A stretch of 64,000 nt of DNA from Flavobacterium aquiphilum (GTDB taxonomy: Bacteria; Bacteroidota; Bacteroidia; Flavobacteriales; Flavobacteriaceae): the NCBI RefSeq assembly GCF_027111335.1, contig NZ_CP114288.1:4960001-5024000 (forward strand). Direction: 5' to 3'. The position numbers and the translations under genes are program-made. Every line of letters begins with the position of its first letter. Positions within the stretch are counted from its first letter, which is position 1. The notes under the pieces are model-generated. The model had not been told where the DNA came from and ran no database searches. It saw only the letters and a list, made by a program, of their open reading frames with translations. Positions 9,604-20,375 of the stretch are shown here, piece after piece.

Positions 9604-12600
9604 CTAGGTATTTCTAACTTTAACGTGATATACAACATTTGGTCTTGTTCCAACATGCTCTAATAAATGATAACTTCTTTCATCTTCTGCTAATTTAGCA
9701 ACAACAGATTCTTTATCATTTACATCTCCAAATACCATTGCTCCAGAAGAACAAGCATTTGAACAAGCAGTTTGGAATTCTCCATCTTTAATTGCTCTTC
9801 CTTCGTTTTTAGCTTTCAAAATAGTTGCTTGTGTCATTTGGATACACATAGAACATTTTTCCATTACCCCACGAGAACGAACATTTACATCAGGATTTAA
9901 AACCATACGTCCAAGATCATCATTCATATGATAATCAAATTCACTGTTTTTGTTGTATAAGAACCAGTTGAAACGACGTACTTTATAAGGACAGTTGTTA
10001 GCACAGTAACGAGTACCAACACATCTGTTATAAGCCATTTGGTTTTGGCCTTGACGACCGTGTGAAGTTGCAGCAACAGGACAAACAGTCTCACAAGGAG
10101 CATGATTACAATGTTGACACATTACAGGTTGGAAAGCAACTTGTGGATTATCTCCTGCTTTCTCCATTTCATTGAAAGTAGATAATGAACTAGCCAATCC
10201 AGCGATGTGCTCTTTTCTTTCATTATCTCCTTCAAAAGTACTTTCAGAAGAATAATATCTGTCAATACGCAACCAGTGCATATCTCTACTTCTTCTTACC
10301 TCAGATTTACCAACTACAGGAACGTTGTTTTCAGCGTGACATGCAATAACACAAGCTCCACATCCTGTACAAGCGTTCAAATCGATAGAAAGATTAAAGT
10401 GATGTCCAGTAGAACGATCAAATGAACCCCATAAATCAACTTCAGTAGTTTTTACTTCTTTGTGATCCAAAGATACTTCTGGTTTTTCGTTCCAGAATTC
10501 AGCATCTTTAGTATTGAATATTTCAAGAGTAGTTTCTTTGATAATATCACCTCTACCCATTAATGTTTTTTGACCTTGAACACAAGCAAATTCGTGTACT
10601 CCGTTAGCCTTTTCAATTGTAACAGATTGTACATTATTGAATCCGGCATACAAAGCATAAGCATTAATACCTACTTGCATCACTTCTTTCAAACCAGCTT
10701 TACGACCATAACCCAAAGCCATACCTACAGTTCCAACAGCTTGACCTGGTTGAACAATTACAGGAACATTTTCAAGTTTAACTCCATTAACAGTCAAATT
10801 AGCATAACTACCATTCAATCCACCGTTTGCAACGATTTCATTAGTTAATCCTAATCTCTTAGCATCAGCATTAGAAACAGTAACGTAGTTGTCCCAAGAA
10901 ACTCTTGTCAATGGATCTGGGAACTCTTGCATCCATGGGTTATTAGCAGCTTGCCCATCTCCCATACCTGTTTTAGTATACAATACTAATTCAGTTGCAA
11001 CTGGTTTTGACTGTGCCAATGCATTTGCAGCACCATTGTAGTCAGCAGTACCAGCAGCTGCAGCTGGAATAACACCTACAAAAACTCCATCATGTAAAAC
11101 TTTATTCCAAGTTGAACCACCAATTATTGAAGATGAAAATGATTTCAAATAATCATAGTAAGTTCCAGGAATACCATTTAAAGACAATAAAATATCTTGA
11201 AATTGTTTTGTATTGAATAATGGACGGATAGTTGGTTGAGTAATATTGTAAGTTCCTTTAGTTAAAACTAAATCTCCCCAAGCCTCTAAGTAATGAGGAA
11301 CTGGAGCAGCGATTGTTGACAAAGAAGCAGTTTCGTCTTCTTTTAAAGATAAAGCAACTGAAGTTTTTACTTTTTTCAATCCTTCAACAAACGATTTACT
11401 GTCTGCCAAAGTATAAACAGGGTTAACTCCGCTCATAATCAAAGTATGAACACTTCCAGCATTCATGTCTTTAACCAATTGAGCAACTTTTTCATTAGAT
11501 CCTTTACGAATTTGTCTTGTTCCAGAAGTATTGAAAGCTTCACTAGCCAAAACTTGATTTATTGCAAGAACTAATAATTGAGCATTTTTATCTTGAATAC
11601 CAGACACTAAAACAGATTTAGAACCTCCAGCTTTTAATTGTTGAGCTGCCTTAACAACTTCAGCTTTAAAAGCAGGATCTAACGAATTAGCAATTGATGA
11701 TCCTGTAATGATATTATAAATTTGAACTAATGCATGTTTTTGATTAGCCGTTGACATTGCAATACGCTTATCAGCAGCAGCACCGGATAAAGTCATATTA
11801 GACTCTAACTGGATATGTTTAGAAATTGTTTTCTTTCCGACAGCACCGGATGGAATTCTTCCTTTTGCATATCCTGCATCATATCCTCCACCTTGCCAGT
11901 CTCCAAGGAAATCAGCTCCAACAGAAACAATTACTGAAGCTTTTGAAAAATCATAATCAACCAAAGCTCTTTCTCCATAAACAGCTTCGAAAGCATCCAA
12001 AGCTTCAGAAGAAGAAACAGCATCATAGATTACGTGTTTCGCATTAGGATTTTTAGCTATGAAATCAGCGATTAATTTTTCAGTAGAAGGACTCGCTAAT
12101 GTATTTGTTAAAAATACCACTTGACCTCCAGCTGCTTTTGCATCAACAATACTGGATTTAATTTTTGAATCAACTGCAGACCATGAAGCGTTTTTAGCTT
12201 CTACTTTAGGCTCCTTCAAACGCATGCTATCATACAATCCTAAAATAGAACCGTGAATTCTAGCATTTGCTGCAAACTTAGCTCCAGCGATAGTGTTGTT
12301 GTCAATTTTGATTGGACGGCCTTCGCGAGTTTTAACCAAAAGGTTAGCAAAATCAAATCCATCAAAAACTGAAGTCGCATAATAATCTGCTACTCCAGGA
12401 ATAATTTGCTCAGGCTGCTGCACATAAGGAATTGAGAAATGCACAGGACCTTCGCAAGCAGCAAGAGAAGCTGCCGCTGTACTAAAACCAACGTACTTTA
12501 AAAAGTCACGACGTGTAGTTGAAGATGAAGACATAGCCGCCTCATTTCCTAAAAATTCATCTGTAGGAATCTCTTCAACAAATTCGTTATTTCTAAGCGC

Positions 12601-12666
12601 CTCAACAATAGAACTATTTCCGTCTAGTTCTTCAACACTTTTCCAGTATTTTTTGTTTGATGACAT
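9604..12666 (-). CDS. actB: Alternative complex III iron-sulfur subunit ActB
   Basis: ActB combines a molybdopterin-oxidoreductase-like domain, which in this family lacks the cofactor, with a ferredoxin-like domain that carries iron-sulfur clusters. A twin-arginine region (TTRRDFLKYVGF) lies near residues 49-60, with a unique long N-terminal extension before it (TAT-variant signal). Cluster motifs are near 770 (CTGCGACVIACH), 852 (CQHCNHAPCETVCP), 885 (CVGTRYCANNCPYK) and 939 (CSMC). At 1020 residues it matches Bacteroidetes ActB. It stands between actA and actC, with a spacer before it that contains near-repeats of TTTCAAGCTTC. Confidence 0.95.
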   Translation of the reverse strand: MSSNKKYWKSVEELDGNSSIVEALRNNEFVEEIPTDEFLGNEAAMSSSSTTRRDFLKYVGFSTAAASLAACEGPVHFSIPYVQQPEQIIPGVADYYATSVFDGFDFANLLVKTREGRPIKIDNNTIAGAKFAANARIHGSILGLYDSMRLKEPKVEAKNASWSAVDSKIKSSIVDAKAAGGQVVFLTNTLASPSTEKLIADFIAKNPNAKHVIYDAVSSSEALDAFEAVYGERALVDYDFSKASVIVSVGADFLGDWQGGGYDAGYAKGRIPSGAVGKKTISKHIQLESNMTLSGAAADKRIAMSTANQKHALVQIYNIITGSSIANSLDPAFKAEVVKAAQQLKAGGSKSVLVSGIQDKNAQLLVLAINQVLASEAFNTSGTRQIRKGSNEKVAQLVKDMNAGSVHTLIMSGVNPVYTLADSKSFVEGLKKVKTSVALSLKEDETASLSTIAAPVPHYLEAWGDLVLTKGTYNITQPTIRPLFNTKQFQDILLSLNGIPGTYYDYLKSFSSSIIGGSTWNKVLHDGVFVGVIPAAAAGTADYNGAANALAQSKPVATELVLYTKTGMGDGQAANNPWMQEFPDPLTRVSWDNYVTVSNADAKRLGLTNEIVANGGLNGSYANLTVNGVKLENVPVIVQPGQAVGTVGMALGYGRKAGLKEVMQVGINAYALYAGFNNVQSVTIEKANGVHEFACVQGQKTLMGRGDIIKETTLEIFNTKDAEFWNEKPEVSLDHKEVKTTEVDLWGSFDRSTGHHFNLSIDLNACTGCGACVIACHAENNVPVVGKSEVRRSRDMHWLRIDRYYSSESTFEGDNERKEHIAGLASSLSTFNEMEKAGDNPQVAFQPVMCQHCNHAPCETVCPVAATSHGRQGQNQMAYNRCVGTRYCANNCPYKVRRFNWFLYNKNSEFDYHMNDDLGRMVLNPDVNVRSRGVMEKCSMCIQMTQATILKAKNEGRAIKDGEFQTACSNACSSGAMVFGDVNDKESVVAKLAEDERSYHLLEHVGTRPNVVYHVKVRNT

Positions 12667-12770
12667 ATTATATATAAATATTAATCTTAATAATTTCTTT
12701 TTAGTTTCAAGCTTTTATTGTTTCAAGCTTCAAGTTTTAACAACTTGAAACCTGAAACTTCAAACCTTTT

Positions 12771-14120
12771 TTAGTAGTGACATTTACCACATTCTAATCC
12801 ACCCATTTGAGCAGCAGTCAATTTATCTACACCATATTTTTTAGAAAGTTCTTCATGTATTTTTTTGTAATACTCATTACCTTCCATTTTAACATCAGTT
12901 TTTCTGTGACAGTTAATACACCATCCCATTGTTAACGGAGAGAATTGTTTCATAATTTCAAACTCCTGAACAGGACCGTGACATGTTTGACATTCAATAC
13001 CAGCCGCAGTAACGTGCTGAGAGTGGTTGAAATAAACAAAATCAGGCAAGTTATGAATACGAACCCATTTTACAGGTTGCGTTTTTCCAGTATATTTTTG
13101 AGCAGTCGGATCCCAACCCACAGCTTTATATAATTTTTGAATTTCACCATCATAGTAAGCTTTACTGTACTCAGGTGTTGCTGTAGATTCAGCAACTTCA
13201 CCAATACTCTTGTGACAGTTCATACAAACATTCAAAGAAGGAATACCAGCAGTTTTACTAACTCTTGAAGCAGAGTGACAATATTTACAGTTAATTTCGT
13301 TATCACCAGCGTGAATTCTATGAGAATAGTGAATTGGCTGAATTGGCTCATAATTTTGATCCACACCAACTTGCATTAAATACCCATACACTAAATAAGC
13401 ACCAGCAAGCAACAAGAAAATTGCAGAAACCAATACTAAAAATTGATTTTTAACGAAAGCTTTCCAGATAGGCAAAGTAGGCTCTTTTGCAACAACCTCA
13501 ATACCATTTGCCGCAGCAACCTTTCTTAGAACTCTGTTAACCAAAACCAACATTACGATAAGAATACCCATCACCAATGACAAGGCACCTAATATCACAT
13601 TATTAGAAATACCCCCTTCTTGTGAAGCATCTTTGGCAGCACCAGGAACACCGGCAGCAGCTGTCGCCGCAGGGGCTTCAGCCTTTGGTTCAGATGTATA
13701 AGCAACAATATTATCTATATCCCCTTCAGATAACTGAGGAAATGCAGTCATCGGGATTTTATTATTTGCTTCAAAAACTTTAACAGCAGCAGCATCACCA
13801 GATTTAATTAAATCCGAACTATTATGAACCCATTTATAAATCCACTTAATATCATGTCTTGAAATAACATCTCTAAGAGCTGGACCTGTAGCCTTAGCAT
13901 CCAATTTGTGACAAGCTGCACAATTGGTATTAAAAAGCTCTTTTCCTTTTGCTGCATCACCTCCAGAACTAGCCGCCGGAGCAGCAGCCTCTGCAGCTGG
14001 AGCAGTCGCTGCTGCAGAAGCAGCACCTTGTGCAAGTGAAGCTACGGAAATACTCAACATTAATGCTAAGCTTAAAAATAATTTCCTTGAATTCGAATTA
14101 TGGTTACCCACCTTTTTCAT
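12771..14120 (-). CDS. actA: Alternative complex III multiheme cytochrome c ActA
   Basis: First gene of the operon. It encodes a signal peptide, an Ala-rich linker, a class-I-type cytochrome c domain with CAACH (about residue 68), a second linker, membrane helices (about 172-245), then five CXXCH motifs: CKYCH (277), CMNCH (300), CQTCH (378), CINCH (400) and CGKCH at the extreme C-terminus. The five-heme part is ActA; the extra N-terminal monoheme domain makes six motifs. Its role is electron transfer from the quinol site to the oxidase at the periplasmic face. Start chosen at MKKVGNHNSNSRK before the signal peptide. Confidence 0.92.
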   Translation of the reverse strand: MKKVGNHNSNSRKLFLSLALMLSISVASLAQGAASAAATAPAAEAAAPAASSGGDAAKGKELFNTNCAACHKLDAKATGPALRDVISRHDIKWIYKWVHNSSDLIKSGDAAAVKVFEANNKIPMTAFPQLSEGDIDNIVAYTSEPKAEAPAATAAAGVPGAAKDASQEGGISNNVILGALSLVMGILIVMLVLVNRVLRKVAAANGIEVVAKEPTLPIWKAFVKNQFLVLVSAIFLLLAGAYLVYGYLMQVGVDQNYEPIQPIHYSHRIHAGDNEINCKYCHSASRVSKTAGIPSLNVCMNCHKSIGEVAESTATPEYSKAYYDGEIQKLYKAVGWDPTAQKYTGKTQPVKWVRIHNLPDFVYFNHSQHVTAAGIECQTCHGPVQEFEIMKQFSPLTMGWCINCHRKTDVKMEGNEYYKKIHEELSKKYGVDKLTAAQMGGLECGKCHY

Positions 14121-14230
14121 ATTAATATATTGATTATCTACTAAAAATTGTTCGTTTGCAACGTAAATAAGCTAAAAGACCTTATTCTCCTTATTTAAAA
14201 GACTATATCCTCCTTATTTAAAAACTGGCA

Positions 14231-14259
14231 CAAAAATACGACTTCATAACTATTCTCAA
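14231..14259 (-). promoter_or_regulatory. Promoter of the act/cox operon
   Basis: On the minus strand TATTTTTG (14231-14238) fits the Bacteroidetes -7 element TAnnTTTG, and TTG (14257-14259) lies 18 bp upstream. Transcription would start near 14224, leaving a leader of about 100 nt before actA. Two copies of TTTTAAATAAGGAG (14187-14200 and 14210-14223) lie at and just after the predicted start. Confidence 0.65.
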
Positions 14260-14360
14260 AACCTTAAAATAATCTTAATTATAATTTATATCGAGTCTAA
14301 ATAATAAACTATTACGTTTTCACGTTAAAAAAGTAATTTTGCAGAATAAATAATCAGATT

Positions 14361-14750
14361 ATGAGATTTTTAAGAACAATTAAAACATTACTGCTGTTTA
14401 CCATTTTTTTCACAACAACCAACAGAATTACAGCACAAAACTCCAATTTAGAGTTAAATCAAGACCCGAAATTCGAACAATTATTGAATGACAAGAGGAA
14501 AGTTAATACAAACCTCTCCTATTCTGACCGCTATAGGATTCAAATTTTCAATGGTGGCAGTGAAGGAGCAAAAAAAACATTAACAGAATTCCGCTTACAA
14601 TATAAAAATCTAGATGGAACAATTATTTTCAACACACCTAATTACAAAGTATGGGTTGGCAATTTTAGAACCAGAATGGAAGCCGAACGCAACCTAGTTG
14701 AAATACAAAAGAATTACAGAAATGTCTTTTTAATTAAACCAACTAAATAA
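14361..14750 (+). CDS. SPOR-domain secreted protein
   Basis: A 129-residue protein with an N-terminal signal peptide (to about residue 25, ending ITAQ) and a C-terminal SPOR fold of about 75 residues: YRIQIFNGG for the first strand, then VWVGNFRTRMEAERNL. SPOR domains bind denuded peptidoglycan glycan strands, so a cell-wall or division-site role is likely. It is transcribed divergently from actA and has its own terminator. A TAATTTTG at 14334-14341 could be its -7 element. The exact function is unknown. Confidence 0.8.
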   Translation: MRFLRTIKTLLLFTIFFTTTNRITAQNSNLELNQDPKFEQLLNDKRKVNTNLSYSDRYRIQIFNGGSEGAKKTLTEFRLQYKNLDGTIIFNTPNYKVWVGNFRTRMEAERNLVEIQKNYRNVFLIKPTK

Positions 14751-14785
14751 AAAAAACAGCCAAGTAGAACCTTGGCTGTTTTTTT
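14751..14785 (+). terminator. Intrinsic terminator after the SPOR gene
   Basis: ACAGCCAAG pairs with CTTGGCTGT around a six-base loop and is followed by seven T. Confidence 0.9.
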
Positions 14786-14794
14786 ATTCTTTAA

Positions 14795-15533
14795 TTATTT
14801 TTTAGTTAACTCAACCTCAAATTTGAAAGCGACCTGAGACAAAAATTCTTTAAAATCCACTACAGAATTACCATTAGCTTCATCCAAAATAGTTCTAATA
14901 ACAACATAAGGACTATTATATTCAAAACAAACTTATAGTGCAGTAGCTCCTCGTCTCAATACATAAAACTTCAGATGGACTTGTTTTCAAGTTTTCTTTT
15001 TCAGCATTATTTATAAAAAACCAATCATCACTGGTCACCTAACCAAGAACAACTTTTGGATTTGAAAAACCAAACTTCTTATTCTGTTTAAACGAAAGCA
15101 AGCCAATCAAACTTTTATCAGCCGCTAATTCACCTAAACTTTTAATTGCCATATTAGCCGCCTATTGGAAGAAAAAACATTTTTTCATCCTACAAAGGAA
15201 TTCCAAACTGACTCATTATTGAACGGGCAGGCACATCATGCCGAACCAAACTATTAGCAATAACAATATCACCAAATTTAAATTTGAGTTGATTACTCCA
15301 GTAACACCAGTAAAAGCATTTCTATTATTTCAAACTCAACAATTAAATAAATAACAATTGTTACCAAAAACTACTTTGCCTTAACTGGAAAACACCACAA
15401 CAACTCAACCTCATTTATAGCATCACAATAATAAGCTTGTATTTCTTTTACAACTAAGTTCTTTCTTTCAACAAAGAAACATATAATCATTTATTTCTTC
15501 CGGTATAACACCAAGAACGCCAATTTCCGCCAT
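14795..15533 (-). pseudogene. mtnN: Decayed MTA/SAH nucleosidase gene
   Basis: Read on the minus strand, pieces of 5'-methylthioadenosine/S-adenosylhomocysteine nucleosidase appear in the correct order but in changing frames. The start reads MAEIGVLGVIPEEI (family IGIIGAMEEE). Next come KFGDIVIANSLVRHDVPAR, then NPKVVLG-stop-VTSDDWFINN-like sequence, and finally VCFEYNSPYVVIRTILDEAN with the natural end and stop. Several stop codons and frameshifts lie between, and the middle is shortened, so no enzyme can be made. The enzyme normally recycles methionine/SAM by-products and helps make autoinducer-2; another copy or SAH hydrolase would have to replace it. Confidence 0.8.
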
Positions 15534-15582
15534 ACAATTTTAACTTTCAAAACAGAGGCAATTAATTCAAATTATTATAAAC

Positions 15583-15610
15583 AAAAAAAATCCCAACGAA
15601 TTGGGATTTT
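15583..15610 (-). terminator. Intrinsic terminator of rimP-nusA-infB
   Basis: On the minus strand ATCCCAA pairs with TTGGGAT around a tetraloop and runs into eight T. It lies just after the infB stop codon. Confidence 0.85.
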
Positions 15611-15630
15611 CAAATATAAAATATCAAATA

Positions 15631-18546
15631 TTATTTCAATTTCTTTTTGATTGCAACTTCGTGGTAAGCTTCGATAACATCTCTTTCTTCAATGTCATTA
15701 TAACCTTTTACCTGAATACCACAATCATATCCTTTAGAAACCTCTTTCACATCGTCTTTGAAACGTTTCAGAGCCACCAACTCACCTTCATGAATCACAA
15801 CCCCATCACGTACAATTCTGATTTTAGCATTTCTAAGGATTTTACCATCCACAACCATACAGCCGGCAATAGTACCAACTTTAGAAATCTTAAACAATTC
15901 TCTGATCTCAGCAGTACCAAGCACCTCTTCTTTCATTTCAGGAGCCAACATACCTTCCATCGCATCTTTCAAGTCATCGATCGCTGCGTAAATAATAGAA
16001 TAGTAACGGATATCTATTTCTTCCTTATCGGCCAATTGTCTAGCATTACCAGCAGGACGAACGTTAAATCCAATAATAATTGCATCCGAAGCAGAAGCCA
16101 ACATTACGTCAGTTTCCGTAATAGCACCAACTCCTTTATGAATAATATTAATTTGAATTTCTTCGGTAGACAATTTAGAGAACGAATCAGACAAGGCCTC
16201 AACAGAACCATCCACATCCCCTTTAAGGATAATGTTCAATTCTTTAAACTGACCCAATGCAATTCTACGTCCGATTTCATCTAATGTGATATGACGTTGC
16301 GTACGAACTGATTGTTCACGCATCAATTGAGAACGCTTAGCTGCAATTTGTTTTGCTTCTTTTTCATCCTCAAAAATATTAAATTTATCACCAGCAGTTG
16401 GAGCTCCATCTAATCCTAATACAGATACCGGAGTTGAAGGACCTGCCACTTTAACAGCATTCCCTCTTTCGTCATGCATGGCTTTAATTTTACCATGATG
16501 CTTCCCAGCCAACATATAATCTCCAATTCTAAGAGTTCCATGCTGCACTAATATAGTAGAAACATATCCTTTACCTTTATCAAGGAATGCCTCAACAACT
16601 GTTCCTTGAGCCACCTTATTTGGATTTGCTTTCAAGTCTAGGATTTCAGCTTCTAATAATACTTTTTCCAATAATTCCTTCACTCCAGTTCCAACTTTTG
16701 CAGAAATATCATGTGATTGAATTTTACCTCCCCAATCTTCAACAAGTAAATTCATACCTGCTAATTTTTCTTTGATTTTTTCAGGGTTGGCATTCGGTTT
16801 ATCAATTTTATTGATAGCAAATATAATCGGTACACCTGCAGCCTGAGCATGAGAAATCGCCTCTTTCGTTTGTGGCATGATATCATCATCGGCAGCTACA
16901 ACGATAATTGCAATATCGGTAACTTGAGCTCCACGAGCACGCATCGCGGTAAACGCTTCGTGACCCGGAGTATCCAAAAATGCAATTTTTTGACCATTGT
17001 CCAAAGTTACCCCGTAAGCACCAATGTGTTGTGTAATTCCTCCAGACTCACCAGCGATAACATTCTCTTTACGAATATAGTCAAGTAAAGATGTTTTACC
17101 GTGGTCAACGTGCCCCATTACAGTAACAATTGGAGCTCTATGCACAAGATCTTCTTCTTTATCTTCAACAACCTGAACAGCTTCTTCGATATCAACTGTA
17201 ATAAACTCTACATCGTATCCAAATTCATCTGCTACAATTGTTAATGTTTCAGCATCCAATCGTTGGTTCATGGTAACCATGATTCCAAGAGACATACAAG
17301 TTCCAATTACTTTTGTAATCGGCACATCCATCATGATTGCAATTTCACCAACAGTAACGAACTCAGTAACTTTAATTGTTTTACTTCCTTCGTCCAAAGC
17401 TTTTTGCTCATCATCAGATCTCTGACGGTGCGTATCTCTTTTATCTCTTCTATATTTTGCTGCTTTAGATTTACCACCTTTACCTTGAAGTTTCTCCAAA
17501 GTTTCACGGATTTGGTTTTTAACCTCTTCTTCAGTTGGCTCAACTTTTGCCACAATTGCAGGCCTGTTTCCTTTTACAAATCCAGGTCTCGCATTTCTAT
17601 CACCTCTATTTGCATTGAAACCACCACCTCCTCCAGTATTTGGAGTGATTTTATTAGGATTTTGCGCTCCGGGAGCTCCAGGCGTAGCGGGCTTATTAGG
17701 CGCACCAGGTTTAGGAGCAATTCTTTTACGTTTGTTTTTGTTAGCATTAGATCCAGGAGCACCAGGAGCACCCTGTGCACCAGGTTTATTTGGAGTAATT
17801 TTTGGCTCGTCTTTTTTCTTTTTTGGTTTATTGAATTGAGACAAATCAATAACTTGACCCGTTAAGGTTGCACCAGAAAGCTTTTGGTACTGAGTTACAA
17901 TAGACTCTTCAACTGGCTCTTCGCTTGTAGTTGGCTCTGGTTTTTTATCTTTTACCGGTTCTGGTTTTTCAACTTTAACTTCGGTAAATTTAGGTTTGTC
18001 TTTTACTTCAGAATCAAGAGTAACTTTTTCAACTTTCTCTGCCGCAGGCTCTTTAACTACATTTTCGACAGTTTCTTTTTTGATTTCTTCTTTTACAACA
18101 GGTTTTTCCTCTGGGGTTACGTCTTTTGGAGCAATTACTTTTTCAGCAGCAACGGGCTCTGGAGCAGGGGTAGCTTTTTTTGGATTTAGGTCAATTTTAC
18201 CAACTTGAATTGGTCCCGACAAAACAGCTCTAGCTTTAATCACTTCTTGCTGTTTCAAACGTTCTTCCTCTAGTTTGCGTTTGTCCTCAACTTCTTTTTC
18301 ACGCTCAATACGCAAAGCTTCTTTTTCTTTCCTTTTCTCCTCACTTACTTCCTTAGAAGCTTCTTTATTCCCCTTGTCGCCTGCAAACTGACTTTGTAGG
18401 ATATTAAATTCCTGCTCAGAAATTTTTGTGTTTGGGTTTGACTCTATTGCAATACCCTTATCTTTCAGATAATCCACAGCCCTTTCTAACGAAATATTTA
18501 ATTCCCTTAAAACCTTGTTTATTCTAATAATTCTCTCTTCAGACAT
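15631..18546 (-). CDS. infB: Translation initiation factor IF-2
   Basis: IF-2 is the GTPase that places initiator tRNA on the small ribosomal subunit. The 971 residues divide into an N-terminal IF2_N fold ([21 protein letters not shown], first 20 residues), a long Lys/Glu/Pro/Gly-rich linker to about 340, and the GTPase core: G1 [14 protein letters not shown] near 477, G3 [10 protein letters not shown]4 NKID. Domains II-IV follow. The linker contains Gly-Ala-Pro repeats ([13 protein letters not shown]), which make collagen-like frames on the opposite strand. It is the last gene of the rimP-nusA-infB operon, 93 bp after nusA. Confidence 0.97.
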   Translation of the reverse strand: MSEERIIRINKVLRELNISLERAVDYLKDKGIAIESNPNTKISEQEFNILQSQFAGDKGNKEASKEVSEEKRKEKEALRIEREKEVEDKRKLEEERLKQQEVIKARAVLSGPIQVGKIDLNPKKATPAPEPVAAEKVIAPKDVTPEEKPVVKEEIKKETVENVVKEPAAEKVEKVTLDSEVKDKPKFTEVKVEKPEPVKDKKPEPTTSEEPVEESIVTQYQKLSGATLTGQVIDLSQFNKPKKKKDEPKITPNKPGAQGAPGAPGSNANKNKRKRIAPKPGAPNKPATPGAPGAQNPNKITPNTGGGGGFNANRGDRNARPGFVKGNRPAIVAKVEPTEEEVKNQIRETLEKLQGKGGKSKAAKYRRDKRDTHRQRSDDEQKALDEGSKTIKVTEFVTVGEIAIMMDVPITKVIGTCMSLGIMVTMNQRLDAETLTIVADEFGYDVEFITVDIEEAVQVVEDKEEDLVHRAPIVTVMGHVDHGKTSLLDYIRKENVIAGESGGITQHIGAYGVTLDNGQKIAFLDTPGHEAFTAMRARGAQVTDIAIIVVAADDDIMPQTKEAISHAQAAGVPIIFAINKIDKPNANPEKIKEKLAGMNLLVEDWGGKIQSHDISAKVGTGVKELLEKVLLEAEILDLKANPNKVAQGTVVEAFLDKGKGYVSTILVQHGTLRIGDYMLAGKHHGKIKAMHDERGNAVKVAGPSTPVSVLGLDGAPTAGDKFNIFEDEKEAKQIAAKRSQLMREQSVRTQRHITLDEIGRRIALGQFKELNIILKGDVDGSVEALSDSFSKLSTEEIQINIIHKGVGAITETDVMLASASDAIIIGFNVRPAGNARQLADKEEIDIRYYSIIYAAIDDLKDAMEGMLAPEMKEEVLGTAEIRELFKISKVGTIAGCMVVDGKILRNAKIRIVRDGVVIHEGELVALKRFKDDVKEVSKGYDCGIQVKGYNDIEERDVIEAYHEVAIKKKLK

Positions 18547-18639
18547 AAAACCTTTTTATTGTTACCTTGATTTTGTTGCTCTACTTAAAATTTGACAATA
18601 AAAGTAGAAATTTATTTTATATGAGGAATTAACAGCACA

Positions 18640-19893
18640 TTAACTATCAAACTCCTCATTTAATATTCTCATTACATCTAAAATCGTTTCCTCTTCTAGA
18701 TCTGTTCTTCTAACCAAATCCTCTACATCATGTTTCAAAATACTTTTCGCAGTATCCAAACCAATTTTTGCAAATTCTTCAATTACCCATTCTTCGATTT
18801 CATCAGAGAACTCAGTTAATTCAACATCATCCTCATCAGCAGTAGTTCCCGCAACATCTCCTTCACGAATTACATCCAATTCATAGCCTGTCAATAAACC
18901 AGCTAAACGAATATTATGACCTCCTCTACCGATTGCTTTAGAAACCTCTTCTAATTTCAAGAACACTTCAGCTCTTTTCGTTTCTTCATTGATTTTAATA
19001 GAAGAAACTTTTGCCGGGCTTAAAGCTCTTGTAATATATAGTTGGACGTTATTTGTATAATTAATAACATCAATATTTTCATTTCCTAATTCACGAACAA
19101 TTCCATGAATACGAGATCCTTTCATACCTACACAAGCACCAACCGGATCAATACGATCATCATAAGAATCAACAGCAACTTTCGCTTTTTCACCTGGAAT
19201 CCTCACAACATTTTTAACCATAATCAAACCGTCAAAAACCTCAGGAATTTCTTGTTCAAACAATTTTTCCAAGAACTTATCAGAAGTTCTGGACATAATA
19301 ATTTGAGGTTTATTTCCTTTTAATTCAACACTTTCAATTATACCTCTTACATTATCCCCTTTACGGAAGAAATCAGATGGAATTTGTTTTTCTTTCGGCA
19401 AAATAATTTCGTTACCGTCATCATCCACCAAAATTACAACTCTTGGACGTACGTGGTGCACTTCTGCGGTATAAATATCGCCAATAATATCTTTAAATTG
19501 TTTATAAAGATTAGTATTATCGTGTTCGTGTATTTTTGAAATTAAATTTTGTCTTAAAGCCAAAATCGCTCTTCTACCCAAATCTATTAGCTTAACCTCT
19601 TCAGAAACCTCTTCACCAATTTCAAAATCGGCTTCAATTTTTCTAGCTTCAGTCAATGTAATTTCTTCATTTTCAAAATCCAAATCCTCGTCAGCAACGA
19701 TTACTCTTCTTCTCCATATCTCCATATCTCCTTTATCAGGATTTATGATGATATCAAAATTTTCATCTGAACCGTATTTTTTCTTTAATGCATTTCTAAA
19801 TACATCTTCCAAAATTGCCATAAGCGTTACACGATCAATAAGTTTATCATCTTTAAACTCTGAAAATGAATCGATTAATGCTAAATTTTCCAT
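18640..19893 (-). CDS. nusA: Transcription termination/antitermination factor NusA
   Basis: NusA binds RNA polymerase and modulates pausing, termination and antitermination. The 417 residues contain the N-terminal RNAP-binding domain, an S1 domain (about 130-200), and two KH domains including VGACVGMKGSRIHGIVREL and EVSKAIGRGGHNIRLAG. The acidic C-terminal repeats of the E. coli protein are absent, as usual in Bacteroidetes. It lies 14 bp downstream of rimP. In several bacteria NusA controls its own operon; the hairpin upstream of rimP makes that plausible here. Confidence 0.97.
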   Translation of the reverse strand: MENLALIDSFSEFKDDKLIDRVTLMAILEDVFRNALKKKYGSDENFDIIINPDKGDMEIWRRRVIVADEDLDFENEEITLTEARKIEADFEIGEEVSEEVKLIDLGRRAILALRQNLISKIHEHDNTNLYKQFKDIIGDIYTAEVHHVRPRVVILVDDDGNEIILPKEKQIPSDFFRKGDNVRGIIESVELKGNKPQIIMSRTSDKFLEKLFEQEIPEVFDGLIMVKNVVRIPGEKAKVAVDSYDDRIDPVGACVGMKGSRIHGIVRELGNENIDVINYTNNVQLYITRALSPAKVSSIKINEETKRAEVFLKLEEVSKAIGRGGHNIRLAGLLTGYELDVIREGDVAGTTADEDDVELTEFSDEIEEWVIEEFAKIGLDTAKSILKHDVEDLVRRTDLEEETILDVMRILNEEFDS

Positions 19894-19907
19894 GCGAATT
19901 CTTTAAA

Positions 19908-20372
19908 TTAAAATGTTACTGTAACAATTGCTTCTTTAATATCTGAGTAAGGTATTTGTTCTTCTTTTTGAACCGTCTCTTTTCCTTTACCAACTTTCTT
20001 TGGTTCCCTTGCTTTCCAAGACAAAATTATAAAAAGATCATTAGCTTCAACTAATTCTGCTTCAATATTTTGGGTATTTGTCTTAACAATTAATGTTCTT
20101 CCTATATTTTTCTTATACTGTCTAATCTGCTTTAGAGGAGAACCAACTCCGACCGAAGCAACTTCCAAAGAATAATCTTGCTCTTCCCTATCTAAATTAC
20201 TTTCAATAGCGCGACTTACATCAATACAATCTTGCAAAACCACACCATTATCCCCATCAATCCCAACAACAATTTTAAAACTGTCCGACACGGTCAAGTC
20301 AATTAAAAAAATGGATGGTTTTTCAAGAAGTGCTTCTTCTACTACCTGTTTTACTTTTTCTTTAAATGTCAT
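19908..20372 (-). CDS. rimP: Ribosome maturation factor RimP
   Basis: RimP assists maturation of the 30S subunit. I chose the ATG at 20370-20372 ([15 protein letters not shown]), giving 154 residues, the family length. A start at 20408 would add 12 residues ([12 protein letters not shown]) that come from the leader hairpin and do not resemble RimP. Motifs include [17 protein letters not shown] and [15 protein letters not shown], matching the family (YxLEVSSPGxxRPL), though the usual SSPG is VGVG, a Bacteroidetes variant. First gene of the rimP-nusA-infB operon. Confidence 0.93.
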   Translation of the reverse strand: MTFKEKVKQVVEEALLEKPSIFLIDLTVSDSFKIVVGIDGDNGVVLQDCIDVSRAIESNLDREEQDYSLEVASVGVGSPLKQIRQYKKNIGRTLIVKTNTQNIEAELVEANDLFIILSWKAREPKKVGKGKETVQKEEQIPYSDIKEAIVTVTF

Positions 20373-20375
20373 ATT

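Noticed and set aside
15601..16284. 227-codon plus-strand frame
   Set aside because: It lies wholly antisense to infB and reads as low-complexity Asn/Phe/Ser/Ile; a shadow.
17615..17839. Collagen-like Gly-Ala-Pro frame on the plus strand
   Set aside because: It is the complement of the Gly/Pro/Ala-rich linker of infB, which is clearly the real gene; the frame has no ribosome binding site or domain.
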